This document shows positions 1 through 8,816 of a stretch of DNA of 64,000 bases, piece after piece. The position numbers and the translations under genes were made by a program. Under the pieces are notes generated by a model. It was not told the origin of the DNA. It was given only the letters and a program-made list of their open reading frames with translations, and ran no database searches. The stretch spans positions 1 to 64,000 of the forward strand of contig NZ_JAGEMK010000009.1 of the NCBI RefSeq assembly GCF_017565425.1. Direction: 5' to 3'. Position 1 is the first letter of the stretch; each line of letters opens with the position of its first letter. This DNA comes from Actinotalea soli (lineage in GTDB: Bacteria; Actinomycetota; Actinomycetes; Actinomycetales; Cellulomonadaceae).

Positions 1-20
1 CCCTTCGCCGCGCTCGGGTG

Positions 21-49
21 GGGCGGGACGGCAGCATGCCGTCCCGCCC
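21..49. terminator. Hairpin, probable terminator of the upstream (unseen) gene
   Basis: A perfect 12-bp inverted repeat (21-32 with 38-49) encloses the 5-nt loop AGCAT. It lies 65 nt before the first gene. There is no clear U-tract, as is usual in high-GC actinobacteria, so the direction is not fixed; it most likely closes the gene left of the window. Confidence 0.6.
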
Positions 50-113
50 CTTCGCTGTCCGGGCCTGGTCCCGGGACCCCCCCGGGTCGGGCCCCCGTCC
101 TTGAGGAGCACCG

Positions 114-1379
114 ATGGCTCAGTCACTCCAGATCACGGCCGCTGCCCCCGACCCCGCCCTGCTCGACCTCCCGTGGGACGTGCCGCTCGAGGACTGGCCC
201 GCCGAGACCCTCGCGGCCCTCCCCCGCGGCATCTCGCGCCACGTGGTGCGGTTCGTCAAGCTCTCGGGCCGGGTCATCGCCGTCAAGGAGATCGGCGAGA
301 CCGTCGCCTACCGCGAGTACGAGCTGCTGCGGGCCCTCAACCGGCTCGACGTGCCGAGCGTGGTCCCCGTGGGGGTCATCACCGGCCGGCGCGACGCCAA
401 CGGCGAGCGCCTCGAGGCCGTGCTCATCACCAAGCACCTGCAGTACTCCCTGCCCTACCGCGCCCTGTTCAGCCAGCTCCTCCAGCCCGACACCACGGGC
501 CGCCTCATCGACGCCCTCGCGGTGCTCCTGGTCCGCCTGCACCTGACCGGCTTCTACTGGGGCGACGTGTCGCTCTCCAACACGCTGTTCCGGCGCGACG
601 CCGAGACCTTCGCGGCCTACCTCGTGGACGCCGAGACCGGGGACCTGCACGACCGGCTGAGCGACGGGCAGCGGGCCTACGACCTCGAGGTCGCGCGCGT
701 GAACATCATCGGCGAGCTCATGGACCTCGAGGCCGGCGAGCTCCTCGAGTCCGGGGTCGACACGGTCGCGATCGGCGGACGGCTGGTCGAGCGCTACAGC
801 GAGCTCTGGGACACCCTCACGGGGGCCGAGTCCTTCGGCACGGGCGAGCGGTGGCGGGTCGCGGCTCGCATCGACCGCCTCAACAAGCTCGGCTTCGACG
901 TCGGTGAGCTCGACATCACCACCGACATCGACGGCACCACGGTGAGCATCCAGCCCAAGGTCGTCGACGCGGGCCACCACTCGCGCCGCCTCATGCGTCT
1001 GACCGGTCTGGACGTCCAGGAGAACCAGGCACGACGGCTGCTCAACGACCTCGACTCCTACCGCGCGGACCTCGACCGGCAGGGCGAGGACGAGGAGTTC
1101 GTCGCCCACGACTGGCTGACCACGGTCTTCGAGCCCGCGGTGCGGGCCGTGCCGCGCGAGATGCGGGGCAAGCTCGAGCCGGCCCAGCTCTTCCACGAGC
1201 TCCTCGACCACCGCTGGTACGTCTCGAGCGAGCAGGGGCGGGACGTCCCGATGGTCGAGGCCGTCGCGAGCTACGTCGAGACCGTGCTGCGCGACCGCCC
1301 CGACGAGAAGTCGGTGCTGGGACTCGACGCCTCGATGCTCCCGCGCGGCGAGGACCTCCCCGGCGGCCTCGTTCCCTGA
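114..1379 (+). CDS. DUF4032 domain protein with a kinase-like N-terminal lobe
   Basis: 421 residues. ATG at 114 is preceded by GAGGAG at 103-108. The first half has a protein-kinase/WaaP-like pattern: an AVKE lysine near residue 58, a catalytic-loop-like GDVSLSN near 148-154 and a later VDAETGD that could be the metal-binding aspartate. The second half (from about 230) is the conserved actinobacterial DUF4032 region ending in an acidic, hydrophilic tail. There is no signal peptide or membrane segment, so it should be cytoplasmic. The family assignment is from pattern recognition; the substrate is unknown, and phosphotransfer activity is only inferred from the lobe motifs. It stands alone, convergent with rlmB (37 bp apart). 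Confidence 0.8.
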   Translation: MAQSLQITAAAPDPALLDLPWDVPLEDWPAETLAALPRGISRHVVRFVKLSGRVIAVKEIGETVAYREYELLRALNRLDVPSVVPVGVITGRRDANGERLEAVLITKHLQYSLPYRALFSQLLQPDTTGRLIDALAVLLVRLHLTGFYWGDVSLSNTLFRRDAETFAAYLVDAETGDLHDRLSDGQRAYDLEVARVNIIGELMDLEAGELLESGVDTVAIGGRLVERYSELWDTLTGAESFGTGERWRVAARIDRLNKLGFDVGELDITTDIDGTTVSIQPKVVDAGHHSRRLMRLTGLDVQENQARRLLNDLDSYRADLDRQGEDEEFVAHDWLTTVFEPAVRAVPREMRGKLEPAQLFHELLDHRWYVSSEQGRDVPMVEAVASYVETVLRDRPDEKSVLGLDASMLPRGEDLPGGLVP

Positions 1380-1416
1380 GCCCGTGCCGTCGTGCCGGTC
1401 CCGCCCCGCCTGAGGC

Positions 1417-2448
1417 CTACGCGCCGCGGCGACGCAGGCGGTCGACCTCGTAGAGGCTGATCCCCGCGGCGGTCCCGGCGTTGAGCGACTCCACGGCGCT
1501 GCTGATCGGGATCGAGGCGACCACGTCGCAGGTCTCGCGCACGAGGCGCCCCAGGCCCTTGCCCTCCGATCCGACGACCAGCACCACGGGCTCGGTCGCG
1601 AGCTCGAGGTCGGCGACCGCCGTGGTACCGCCCCCGTCGAGCCCGACGATGAAGCAGCCCGCCTGGCGCAGCTCGCCCAGGGCCCGCACCAGGTTGGTCG
1701 CGCGGGCCACCGGCACCCGGGCCGCAGCCCCGGCCGAGACCTTCCACGCCGAGGCCGTGACGCCGGCGGCGCGGCGCTCGGGGACGAGCACCCCGTGCGC
1801 GCCGAAGGCGCCGGCCGAGCGCAGCACCGCCCCGAGGTTCCGGGGGTCGGTGACCCCGTCCAGGGCGACGACGAGGGCCGGGCGGCCGCTCTTCTCGGCC
1901 CGCCGCACGAGGTCCCGCACGTCGGTGTAGTCGTAGGCGGGGACCTGGATGACCACGCCCTGGTGGACCAGGCCGTCGGTCAGGCGGTCCAGCTCGGGCT
2001 TGGTCACCTCCAGGAGGGGCAGGCGACGGTCCGAGGCGATCTTGAGGATCTCGCGGACACGGTCGTCGGCGTCGATGCGGTGCGCGACCCAGATGCCCGC
2101 GCAGGGCACCCCGGCCCGCAGGGCCTCGACCACGGAGTTGCGACCCGCGACGATCTCGTTGCCCCCTGCGGCCTCGCGGCGGGCGCGGGTCCGGGCCGGG
2201 GCCGTGCGTCCGGTGCTGGCCCCGGTGGTCGAGGTCGCCCGGGAGGGGCCGCCCCGCCCCGAGGCCTTCTCGAGGCGCTCCTGGGCGGCCTTGCGCTTGG
2301 CAGCCACGTGGTAGGGACGGTCCTCGGCCTTGGGGGTCGGACCCTTGCCCTCGAGGGCGCGGCGGTTCTTGCCTCCGGTGCCGGCGGTCGCCCCCTTCTT
2401 GGATCCGGCCTTGCGCGTGGCGCCGCGGCGCTGGGAGTTGCCTGCCAT
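1417..2448 (-). CDS. rlmB: 23S rRNA (guanosine-2'-O-)-methyltransferase RlmB / TrmH family
   Basis: 343 residues. An ~85-residue basic, low-complexity N-terminal tail (Arg, Lys, Gly, Ala rich), common in actinobacterial members, precedes a SpoU substrate-binding domain (GGNEIVAGRNSVVEALRAG) and the SPOUT catalytic domain. Visible SPOUT motifs are the LDGVTDPRNLGA stretch (motif 1), VVGSEGKGL (motif 2) and the C-terminal IPISSAVESLNAGTA (motif 3) that forms the trefoil knot. SAM-dependent 2'-O methylation of a guanosine in 23S rRNA is the family activity. The ATG (2448-2446) overlaps the cysS stop by one base (TGATG), so the two are translationally coupled, as in mycobacteria. Confidence 0.93.
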   Translation of the reverse strand: MAGNSQRRGATRKAGSKKGATAGTGGKNRRALEGKGPTPKAEDRPYHVAAKRKAAQERLEKASGRGGPSRATSTTGASTGRTAPARTRARREAAGGNEIVAGRNSVVEALRAGVPCAGIWVAHRIDADDRVREILKIASDRRLPLLEVTKPELDRLTDGLVHQGVVIQVPAYDYTDVRDLVRRAEKSGRPALVVALDGVTDPRNLGAVLRSAGAFGAHGVLVPERRAAGVTASAWKVSAGAAARVPVARATNLVRALGELRQAGCFIVGLDGGGTTAVADLELATEPVVLVVGSEGKGLGRLVRETCDVVASIPISSAVESLNAGTAAGISLYEVDRLRRRGA

Positions 2449-3890
2449 CAGTCCTCCTGGTCGTGCACGAGCGACCAGCGTGCACCGGTCGGTGAGTCCT
2501 CGACGACGATGCCGGCACCGGCGAGCCGGTCCCGCACGGCGTCGGCGGTGGTCCAGTCCTTCTCGGCCCGGGCCCGGGCACGGGCCGCGAGCTCGGCCTG
2601 GACGAGGGCGTCCAGGGCTGCCTCGGCGCGTGAGCCCTGCCCGGGCCCGACCCACTGGACGGGGTCGAGACCCAGCACGTCGAGCATCCCGCGCAGGGCC
2701 AGCACCTCGGCCTCGACCTGGTCCTCCGAGCCGTCGGCCAGCAGCGTGTTGCCACGGCGCAGGTGCTCGTGCACGACGGCGAGGGCCGCCGGCACGTTGA
2801 GGTCGTCGTCCATCGCGGCGGTGAAGCCCGCAGGCAGCGGCGCGGTGCGGACGGTCTCGAGGTCGTGGGTGCGGCCGAGACGCTCGGTGGCCCGCTCGAC
2901 GAACCCGGCGAGCCGGGTCCAGGTGGCCTCGGCCTCGTGCAGGGTCTCGGGGGCGTACTCGAGCATCGAGCGGTACTGCACCGCCGTCAGGGCGTAGCGG
3001 AGCACCACGGCGGGGGTCTGCTCGAGGATGGTCGCGACCATGAGCGAGTTGCCCAGGGACTTGCTCATCTTCGCGCCGCCCTGGGTCACCCACGCGCTGT
3101 GCATCCACAGCTGGGCGAAGCCGTGACCCGCGGCGCGGGACTGGGCCTGCTCGTTCTCGTGGTGCGGGAAGCGCAGGTCGAGCCCGCCGCCGTGGATGTC
3201 GAAGGTCTCGCCCAGGTACTTCTCGGCCATCGCCGAGCACTCGAGGTGCCAGCCGGGCCGGCCCCGACCGTAGGGGGTGGGCCAGGAGGCCGTCTTCGGG
3301 TCGCTCGGCTTGCTCGCCTTCCACAGCGCGAAGTCGTGCGGGTGCCGCTTGACCGACCCCTCGCCGTCGGGCTGGTCGGTCTCGTCGTCGGCCGGGGCGA
3401 GGTCCTCGGGACGCTGGTTGGTGAGCGCCCCGTACTCGGGGAAGGAGCGGACGTCGAACCACACGTCCCCGGCACCCGTCACGTAGGCGTGGCCGCGCTC
3501 GACGAGGCGCTCCATCAGCTCGACCATCTCGGTCACGTGGCCGGTCGCGCGAGGCTCGTAGGTGGGGCGCAGCACCCCCAGGGCGTCGTAGGCGGCCGTG
3601 AACTCGCGCTCGAAGCGCTGGGCCCAGGCCCACCACGGGACGCCCGCCTCGGCGGACTTGGTGAGGATCTTGTCGTCGATGTCGGTGACGTTGCGCACCA
3701 GGGTCACCTCGAGGCCGCTGCGGCGCAGCCAGCGGACGAGGACGTCGAAGGCGACGGCCATGCGCATGTGGCCGATGTGCGGCGCTCCCTGCACGGTGGC
3801 CCCGCACACGTAGACACGGACCTGCCCCGGGGTCAGCGGCACGAGGGCACGCGAGGCACGGGTCGCGGTGTCGAAGAGGTGGAGGGTCAC
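2448..3890 (-). CDS. cysS: Cysteinyl-tRNA synthetase (class I)
   Basis: 480 residues, full length for CysRS. HIGH is at 38-41 (APHIGH), preceded by the zinc-ligand Cys29 ([10 protein letters not shown]); KMSKSLGN is present near 270. The C-terminal third is the anticodon-recognition helical part. It charges tRNA-Cys in the cytoplasm. GTG at 3890 is chosen because a TACCCT -10 element lies exactly 6 nt upstream, which predicts a leaderless mRNA; there is no Shine-Dalgarno. MshC, a mycothiol enzyme, resembles CysRS, but the downstream rlmB and the carD-ispDF context fit CysS. The gene is the 5' member of cysS-rlmB. Confidence 0.94.
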   Translation of the reverse strand: MTLHLFDTATRASRALVPLTPGQVRVYVCGATVQGAPHIGHMRMAVAFDVLVRWLRRSGLEVTLVRNVTDIDDKILTKSAEAGVPWWAWAQRFEREFTAAYDALGVLRPTYEPRATGHVTEMVELMERLVERGHAYVTGAGDVWFDVRSFPEYGALTNQRPEDLAPADDETDQPDGEGSVKRHPHDFALWKASKPSDPKTASWPTPYGRGRPGWHLECSAMAEKYLGETFDIHGGGLDLRFPHHENEQAQSRAAGHGFAQLWMHSAWVTQGGAKMSKSLGNSLMVATILEQTPAVVLRYALTAVQYRSMLEYAPETLHEAEATWTRLAGFVERATERLGRTHDLETVRTAPLPAGFTAAMDDDLNVPAALAVVHEHLRRGNTLLADGSEDQVEAEVLALRGMLDVLGLDPVQWVGPGQGSRAEAALDALVQAELAARARARAEKDWTTADAVRDRLAGAGIVVEDSPTGARWSLVHDQED

Positions 3891-3896
3891 CGCGCC

Positions 3897-3902
3897 AGGG
3901 TA
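3897..3902 (-). promoter_or_regulatory. -10 element for leaderless cysS
   Basis: TACCCT on the minus strand, followed by 6 nt (GGCGCG) and the GTG start of cysS. No convincing -35 is visible. The same TANNNT-N6-start layout recurs across the window. Confidence 0.55.
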
Positions 3903-3952
3903 CCGGCGCGAGCAGCGGACTCCCGGCCCTGGACCGGGTCCCGGTGCGGCGA

Positions 3953-3958
3953 GATGAT
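3953..3958 (+). promoter_or_regulatory. Possible -10 element for the quinone oxidoreductase gene
   Basis: GATGAT followed by 6 nt and ATG at 3965. It keeps A2 and T6 of TANNNT but has G at position 1, so support is weaker than for the other [16 protein letters not shown]. Confidence 0.35.
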
Positions 3959-3964
3959 CGAAGG

Positions 3965-4900
3965 ATGAGTCGCGTCGTGGTCGCCGCAGCGTACGGAGGA
4001 CCCGAGGTCCTCGCCCTCGTCGAGGAGGAGCCAGGGACCCCGGGCCCCGGGGAGGTGCTGGTCGAGGTCCGCGCCGCCGGGGTCAACCCGGCCGACTGGA
4101 AGACGTACACCGGGGCCTGGGGCAGCGATCCGGCGCGCCTGCCGCTGCGCCTCGGCTTCGAGGCCGCGGGGGTGGTGCTGGCCGTCGGGCCCGAGGGCGA
4201 GTCCTTCGCCCCGGGGGACGAGGTCATCGCCCATCCCGTCCAGGGGGCCTACGCCGACCACCTCGTGGTGCCCTCCGCGGACCTGGTGCCCAAGCCCGCC
4301 GGCCTGGACTGGGCTCGGGCCGGGGGCCTCATGCTCGCGGGCACGACGGCGGTCCACGCGGTCGCCGCGGCCGCGGTGGGGGCTGGGGACACCGTCCTGG
4401 TCCACGGGGCGAGCGGCGGGGTGGGCGCGATGGTGACCCAGCTCGCGCACCACCGCGGGGCCCGCGTGATCGGCACGGCCTCCCCCGCCAACCACGAGTA
4501 CCTGGTCGACCTCGGGGCCGCTCCGGTCGCCCACGGACCGGGGCTCGTGGACCGGGTGCGCGCCCTGACCCCCTCGGGGGTGCACGCCGTGATCGACACC
4601 GCCGGGACCGACGAGGCCCTCGACGCCTCGGTGGCCCTGGTCTCGGACCGGCGCCGGGTGGCGACCATCGCGAACGGGGTGCGCGGGACCGAGCTCGGGG
4701 TCCGGGTGCTGGGCCACGGCCCGGGCGGCGACCCCGGGACCGAGGTGCGCCGAGCGGCGCGACGGCTGCTGGCCGAGCTCGCCGGCTCGGGGCGCCTCAC
4801 GGTGCGGGTCGGCGCGACGTACCACCTGGCCGACGTCGCCCGGGCGCACCGGGCAGGGATCGCAGGGAGGGTCGTCGGCAAGATCGTGCTGGTGCCCTGA
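3965..4900 (+). CDS. Zinc-free NADPH:quinone oxidoreductase, MDR superfamily
   Basis: 311 residues. An N-terminal GroES-like domain ([20 protein letters not shown], written in full family form across residues 27-46) is followed by a Rossmann NADPH domain with [14 protein letters not shown] near 148-161 and a C-terminal GRVVGKIVL ending typical of quinone reductases (QOR/zeta-crystallin type). The structural-zinc cysteines and catalytic Cys of alcohol dehydrogenases are absent. ATG at 3965 is preferred over an in-frame GTG at 3944 because it begins the conserved MSRVVV strand and has a -10-like element 6 nt upstream. The gene sits on the opposite strand inside the otherwise conserved cysS-ispDF block, only 6 bp from the convergent ispDF end. 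Substrate unknown. Confidence 0.82.
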   Translation: MSRVVVAAAYGGPEVLALVEEEPGTPGPGEVLVEVRAAGVNPADWKTYTGAWGSDPARLPLRLGFEAAGVVLAVGPEGESFAPGDEVIAHPVQGAYADHLVVPSADLVPKPAGLDWARAGGLMLAGTTAVHAVAAAAVGAGDTVLVHGASGGVGAMVTQLAHHRGARVIGTASPANHEYLVDLGAAPVAHGPGLVDRVRALTPSGVHAVIDTAGTDEALDASVALVSDRRRVATIANGVRGTELGVRVLGHGPGGDPGTEVRRAARRLLAELAGSGRLTVRVGATYHLADVARAHRAGIAGRVVGKIVLVP

Positions 4901-4906
4901 CGGTGG

Positions 4907-6238
4907 TCAGGAGCTGATGACCACGAGCGCGGTCGCCAGCGCGGCGACCCCCTCACCTCGTCCGGTCAGCCCCAGGCCGTCCGTGGTCGTGGCCGAGAGG
5001 GAGACCGGGGCGCCGCAGGCCTGCGTCAGGGCCGCCTCGGCCTCGGCGCGGCGCGGCCCGATGCGCGGGCGGTTGCCGATCACCTGGACCGCGACGTTGC
5101 CGATGGTGAACCCGGCCGCGCGGACCCGTCGGGCCGCCTCGCCGAGGAGGGCAGCCCCTGCGGCCCCGGCCCAGGCGGGGTCGGAGGTGCCGAAGTTCGA
5201 CCCCAGGTCGCCGAGGCCCGCGGCCGAGAGCAGGGCGTCGGCCGCGGCGTGGGCGGCGACATCGGCGTCCGAGTGGCCCTCGAGGCCGTTCTCCCCCGGC
5301 CAGTGCAGGCCACCGAGCCAGAGCTCGCGGCCGCTCTCGGGGTCGGCGAAGGCGTGGACGTCGACGCCGAACCCCGTGCGCGGCAGTGCCGCCGGTCGCG
5401 CGGTGGGCGAGGGCGCACCCCGGGCCGCGAGCAGCCGGTGCGCGGCCTCGAGGTCCGCCGGGGTGGTGATCTTGAAGGCTTCGGCGTGACCATCCACGAC
5501 CCAGACGTCGTGGCCGAGGGCCTCGACCAGGGCGGCGTCGTCGGTGGCCGCGGTGGCCTCGTCCTGCGCGCGGGCCGCACCGGCGACGTGGGCCTCCCGC
5601 AGCACGGAGCCGCGGAAGCCCTGCGGGGTCTGGACCGCGCGCAGGGCGGGGCGGGGCGGGGTGGCGACGACCCGACGGGGCGCGCGGGCGGCGCCGTCCT
5701 GCCGCTGGTCGTCCTCCGCGCGCTGCGGGGCGTCCTCGACCTGCTTGACGGTGTCGGTCACGGCCAGCCCCGGGACCACGGCCCCGTGCCCGTCGACGAC
5801 GGCGTCGACGACCGCGCGCACGACGGCCGCCGGGACGAAAGGGCGGGCCGCGTCGTGGACGAGGACCACCGGGTCGGGCTGCTCGGTGACGCCCAGGGCA
5901 CCCGACCGGGTGAGGGCCTCCAGGCCGGCGGCCACCGACCCCTGGCGGCTCGCGCGCCCCGGGACCACCTCGGCCGTGACCCGCGGCCCGGGGACGGTCG
6001 CGAGCGCCTCACGCACCGCGCGGGCGACCGCGTCGACCGAGCCCTCGGGGGCGGTGACGACGAGCCGCGCGAGGGGGTAGGCCTCGACGAGACCGACCGC
6101 CGCCCGGGCGACCAGGGCCACCCCGCCGACCTCGACCAGGGCCTTGGGCAGCGGGCTGCCGAGACGCAGGCCGCTGCCGGCGGCCGTCAGGACGGCGACC
6201 ACGGGCGGCACGAGCTGCTGCTCCCGGGGTCGGTCCAT
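4907..6238 (-). CDS. ispDF: Bifunctional MEP-pathway enzyme: MEP cytidylyltransferase (IspD) / MECDP synthase (IspF)
   Basis: 443 residues, a natural IspD-IspF fusion. The N-terminal IspD domain (about 10-265) shows the nucleotide-binding start [26 protein letters not shown] and VQTPQGF. The C-terminal IspF domain (about 285-443) shows the metal ligands DVHAF and GHSDADV plus [14 protein letters not shown]. Together they convert MEP + CTP to CDP-ME and, after IspE, CDP-MEP to MEcPP in isoprenoid synthesis. IspD carries an unusual hydrophilic insert of about 20 residues ([16 protein letters not shown] region) between the TDTVK and RAVQTPQ motifs. Start ATG 6238 lies 40 nt after carD. Separate ispD and ispF follow carD in mycobacteria, so fusion is the local variation. 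Confidence 0.95.
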   Translation of the reverse strand: MDRPREQQLVPPVVAVLTAAGSGLRLGSPLPKALVEVGGVALVARAAVGLVEAYPLARLVVTAPEGSVDAVARAVREALATVPGPRVTAEVVPGRASRQGSVAAGLEALTRSGALGVTEQPDPVVLVHDAARPFVPAAVVRAVVDAVVDGHGAVVPGLAVTDTVKQVEDAPQRAEDDQRQDGAARAPRRVVATPPRPALRAVQTPQGFRGSVLREAHVAGAARAQDEATAATDDAALVEALGHDVWVVDGHAEAFKITTPADLEAAHRLLAARGAPSPTARPAALPRTGFGVDVHAFADPESGRELWLGGLHWPGENGLEGHSDADVAAHAAADALLSAAGLGDLGSNFGTSDPAWAGAAGAALLGEAARRVRAAGFTIGNVAVQVIGNRPRIGPRRAEAEAALTQACGAPVSLSATTTDGLGLTGRGEGVAALATALVVISS

Positions 6239-6278
6239 CGGAGGGGGCTCCTGGGGCTGCGGTGAGCAGCCGTCGAGA

Positions 6279-6761
6279 TCAGGAGGCCAGGACCTCGTCG
6301 AGGATGGCCTCGGCCTTCTCCTCCTCGGTGTGCTCGGCCAGGGCGAGCTCCGAGACGAGGATCTGACGGGCCTTGGCCAGCATGCGCTTCTCGCCGGCCG
6401 AGAGGCCGCGGTCCGCGTCACGACGCGAGAGGTCGCGGACGACCTCGGCGACCTTGATGACGTCGCCCGAGGCGAGCTTCTCGAGGTTCGCCTTGTAGCG
6501 GCGCGACCAGTTGGTCGGCTCCTCGGTGTACGGGGCACGCAGGACGTCGAAGACCTTCTCGAGCCCCTCCTGCCCGACGACGTCGCGGACACCCACGAGG
6601 TCGACGTTCTCCGCGGGCACCTCGATGGTCAGGTCTCCCTGCGCCACCTTGAGCTTGAGGTACATCTTGTCCTCGCCACGGATGGTCCTGGTCTTGATCT
6701 CTTCGATCAGCGCTGCCCCGTGGTGCGGGTAGACAACGGTCTCGCCTACGGTGAAGGTCAT
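6279..6761 (-). CDS. carD: RNA polymerase-binding transcription factor CarD
   Basis: 160 residues, typical length. The N-terminal Tudor-like RNAP-interaction domain (about 1-55) begins [15 protein letters not shown], and the helical C-terminal domain contains the promoter-fork Trp in [13 protein letters not shown] near residue 86. CarD binds the RNAP beta subunit and stabilises open complexes, mainly at rRNA and housekeeping promoters; it is essential in mycobacteria. ATG 6761 has AAAGGGG upstream. carD leads the carD-ispDF unit and is divergent from the lpqE-like gene. Confidence 0.95.
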   Translation of the reverse strand: MTFTVGETVVYPHHGAALIEEIKTRTIRGEDKMYLKLKVAQGDLTIEVPAENVDLVGVRDVVGQEGLEKVFDVLRAPYTEEPTNWSRRYKANLEKLASGDVIKVAEVVRDLSRRDADRGLSAGEKRMLAKARQILVSELALAEHTEEEKAEAILDEVLAS

Positions 6762-6789
6762 GTGGAGGCGTCCCCTTTCGCGGAAGGCC

Positions 6790-6795
6790 ATCTTA
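6790..6795 (-). promoter_or_regulatory. Candidate extended -10 of the carD promoter
   Basis: On the minus strand TG-T-TAAGAT forms an extended -10 hexamer (TAAGAT) about 28 nt upstream of the carD ATG. It is one of the few AT-rich spots in the carD/lpqE intergenic region; no good -35 is seen. Confidence 0.4.
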
Positions 6796-6942
6796 ACACG
6801 GCTTGACCGTGCCCTGACCTGATCTGAGCCCTGTTTGTGCAGGTCAGCGCCCGGTCGTGGACAGGAGCCGCGCGCGCGCGAGGACGCACTAGGCTGGGGC
6901 ACCGTCCCAGCGCCCTTCCCAGACGCGTCCCAGGAGCTCTCC

Positions 6943-7464
6943 GTGGCCAGCCCGCAGCACCGCCGTCCCGCCCTCGCCCCCCGCCGTCCCGGGCTGCGTC
7001 GCGCCGCCTCGGTCGGCCTCGCCGCCGCCGCGGTCCTGGGTCTGGGCGCCTGCTCGGCCACCAACCCGATCACCACGACGATGAACTACGACGCCTCCGA
7101 CGGGGTCGGAGCCGAGGTCGGGAACATCCGAGCCGGCAACCTCATCCTGCTGACCGAGTCCGAGGGAGCGGCGGGCACCGTGATCGGCTGGGTCTCGAAC
7201 CACGGGACCGACCGCGCCACCGTCGCCCTCGCCCTGGACGGCACCCCGCTCGGCTCCCCCATCCCCCTCGCCGCGGGCGAGACGGTCCTGCTCGGCCCCG
7301 ACCGCGAGCGCACGGTCGACGTCGACGCCGCACCCGGGGCCCCGGGCACCCTCGTCGAGATGACGGTCGCCGCCGACGCCGCGGGCACCACCACCATCGA
7401 CATCCCCGTCCTGGACGGAGCCTTCAGCGAGTACGCCGACCTGGTGCCCACCGGCACCGACTGA
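6943..7464 (+). CDS. LpqE-like secreted lipoprotein
   Basis: 173 residues. GTG at 6943 is selected because AGGAG (6932-6936) lies 6 nt upstream and the resulting protein has a clean signal: basic n-region, hydrophobic core [12 protein letters not shown] with lipobox Cys37, so a lipoprotein exported and anchored to the membrane. The mature part begins [16 protein letters not shown] and is a beta-rich ~135-residue domain of the kind found in LpqE-type copper-chaperone-like (PCuAC-related) lipoproteins; no His/Met metal motif is evident, so metal binding is not supported. Its place, divergent from carD, matches lpqE (Rv3584) next to carD (Rv3583c) in Mycobacterium tuberculosis. Confidence 0.72.
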   Translation: MASPQHRRPALAPRRPGLRRAASVGLAAAAVLGLGACSATNPITTTMNYDASDGVGAEVGNIRAGNLILLTESEGAAGTVIGWVSNHGTDRATVALALDGTPLGSPIPLAAGETVLLGPDRERTVDVDAAPGAPGTLVEMTVAADAAGTTTIDIPVLDGAFSEYADLVPTGTD

Positions 7465-7501
7465 CGCACGGAGGTCCGACGGCACCGAGTCGACCACCTC
7501 C

Positions 7502-7545
7502 GTTCACCTTCCGTTCGCCTCGCTCGTCCTCGTGGTTCAGGCGGC
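7502..7545 (+). promoter_or_regulatory. PHO box (RegX3/PhoP operator) upstream of pstS
   Basis: Four 11-nt units in phase: GTTCACC at 7502, GTTCGCC at 7513, a degenerate TCGTCCT at 7524 and GTTCAGG at 7535. This matches the actinobacterial PHO-box layout of GTTCACC-type direct repeats with 4-nt spacers. The -10 TAGCGT at 7551-7556 follows 16 nt after the start of the last unit, so the operator occupies the -35 region. Confidence 0.8.
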
Positions 7546-7550
7546 ACTCC

Positions 7551-7556
7551 TAGCGT
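7551..7556 (+). promoter_or_regulatory. -10 element of the pstSCAB (copy 1) promoter
   Basis: TAGCGT, directly after the PHO box and about 44 nt before the GTG of pstS. Confidence 0.55.
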
Positions 7557-7599
7557 CCCTCTCGTCCGAGAGACATTGATTCGCTAGAGAGGCTCCACT

Positions 7600-8715
7600 G
7601 TGAACCGCACGATTCGCCGGGCGACCGTCCCGGCCGCCCTGGTCCTCGCCCTCGGCCTCGCCGCCTGCGGCGACGCGAGCGACGACGAGACCACCACCGA
7701 CACCGGTGCGGAGGAGACCTCCACCGGTGCCGAGCTCAGCGGCGAGATCGCCGGCGCCGGCGCCTCCTCGCAGGGCGCCGCGATGGAGGCGTGGATGGTC
7801 GGCTTCATGGACGCCAACCCCGACGCCAACGTGACCTACGACCCGATCGGCTCGGGCGGTGGCCGCGAGCAGTTCACCAGCGGCGGCACCGACTTCGCCG
7901 GCTCGGACGCCTACCTGGGCGACGACGAGATCGCGGCCGCCGAGGAGACCTGCGGGGCCGAGGGCTTCATCGAGTTCGCCGGCTACATCAGCCCGATCGC
8001 CGTCGCGTACAACCTGCCCGAGGTCGAGCAGCTCAACCTCTCGGCCTCCGCGCTCGCGCAGATCTTCGACGGCCAGATCACCACCTGGGACGACCCGGCC
8101 ATCGCCGAGCTCAACCCCGACGCCGAGCTGCCCGACACCAACATCACCGCGGTGCACCGCTCGGACGAGTCCGGCACCACCGAGAACTTCGTGGACTACC
8201 TGGCCCAGGCCGCTCCCGAGGACTGGCCCTACGAGGTCAGCGGTGACTGGCCGACCCAGAGCGGCGAGGCCGCCCCGCAGACCCAGGGCGTGCGTGCCGC
8301 GCTCGACGGTGGCGTGGGCACCATCGGCTACATCGACGCCTCCCAGGTCGGTGACCTCGGGGTTGCCGCGATCCAGGTGGGCGACGAGTTCGTCGAGTAC
8401 TCCCCCGAGGCCGCTGCTGCGGTCGTCGACGCGGCCGAGGTCGCCGAGGGCCGCCCGACGTACAGCTTCGCCTTCGACCTCCCGCGCGACACCACCGAGT
8501 CCGGCGTCTACCCGATCGTCCTGGTCTCCTACCAGCTCGCCTGCCTCGAGTACGCGGACCAGGAGACCGCCGACCTGGTCAAGGGCTTCCTCTCCTACGT
8601 GATCAGCCCTGAGGGCCAGGACGCTGCCGCCCAGAACGCGGGCTCGGCGCCGATCTCCGACGAGCTGCGCACCCAGGCCCAGGAGGCCATCGACGCGATC
8701 TCGGTCGCGGGCTGA
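7600..8715 (+). CDS. pstS: Phosphate ABC transporter substrate-binding lipoprotein PstS (copy 1)
   Basis: 371 residues. Signal with lipobox Cys23 (LAAC), a short acidic/Thr linker, then a periplasmic-binding-protein fold. Phosphate-ligand motifs are AGAGASSQ near 51-58, DPIGSGGGR near 84-92 and HRSDESGTTENF near 187-198. It captures extracellular phosphate for PstCAB. GTG 7600 follows a GAGAGG stretch. First gene of pstSCAB with its own PHO box; a strong hairpin follows the stop codon, which should raise PstS above the membrane subunits. Downstream copy 2 encodes a clear paralogue. Confidence 0.96.
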   Translation: MNRTIRRATVPAALVLALGLAACGDASDDETTTDTGAEETSTGAELSGEIAGAGASSQGAAMEAWMVGFMDANPDANVTYDPIGSGGGREQFTSGGTDFAGSDAYLGDDEIAAAEETCGAEGFIEFAGYISPIAVAYNLPEVEQLNLSASALAQIFDGQITTWDDPAIAELNPDAELPDTNITAVHRSDESGTTENFVDYLAQAAPEDWPYEVSGDWPTQSGEAAPQTQGVRAALDGGVGTIGYIDASQVGDLGVAAIQVGDEFVEYSPEAAAAVVDAAEVAEGRPTYSFAFDLPRDTTESGVYPIVLVSYQLACLEYADQETADLVKGFLSYVISPEGQDAAAQNAGSAPISDELRTQAQEAIDAISVAG

Positions 8716-8745
8716 CCCACCGAGCACCTGCTCAGCAGGACGTCC

Positions 8746-8779
8746 CGGGCCCGGCTGGTCGCCTGACCGGCCGGGCCCG
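8746..8779 (+). terminator. Hairpin between pstS and pstC (intra-operon attenuator or 3' stabiliser)
   Basis: Arms 8746-8755 and 8770-8779 are perfectly complementary (10 bp), with an inner 4-bp GGTC/GACC stem and GCCT loop. It sits between pstS and pstC within one operon; partial termination or protection of pstS mRNA is inferred. Confidence 0.65.
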
Positions 8780-8816
8780 TGGCGATCCGCCTCCCCCGAG
8801 CCTGGAGAACCCCCAC

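Noticed and set aside
6803-6831. TTGACC as a -35 for the lpqE-like gene
   Set aside because: No -10 at 16-18 nt; the matching hexamer is GC-rich and unlike TANNNT.
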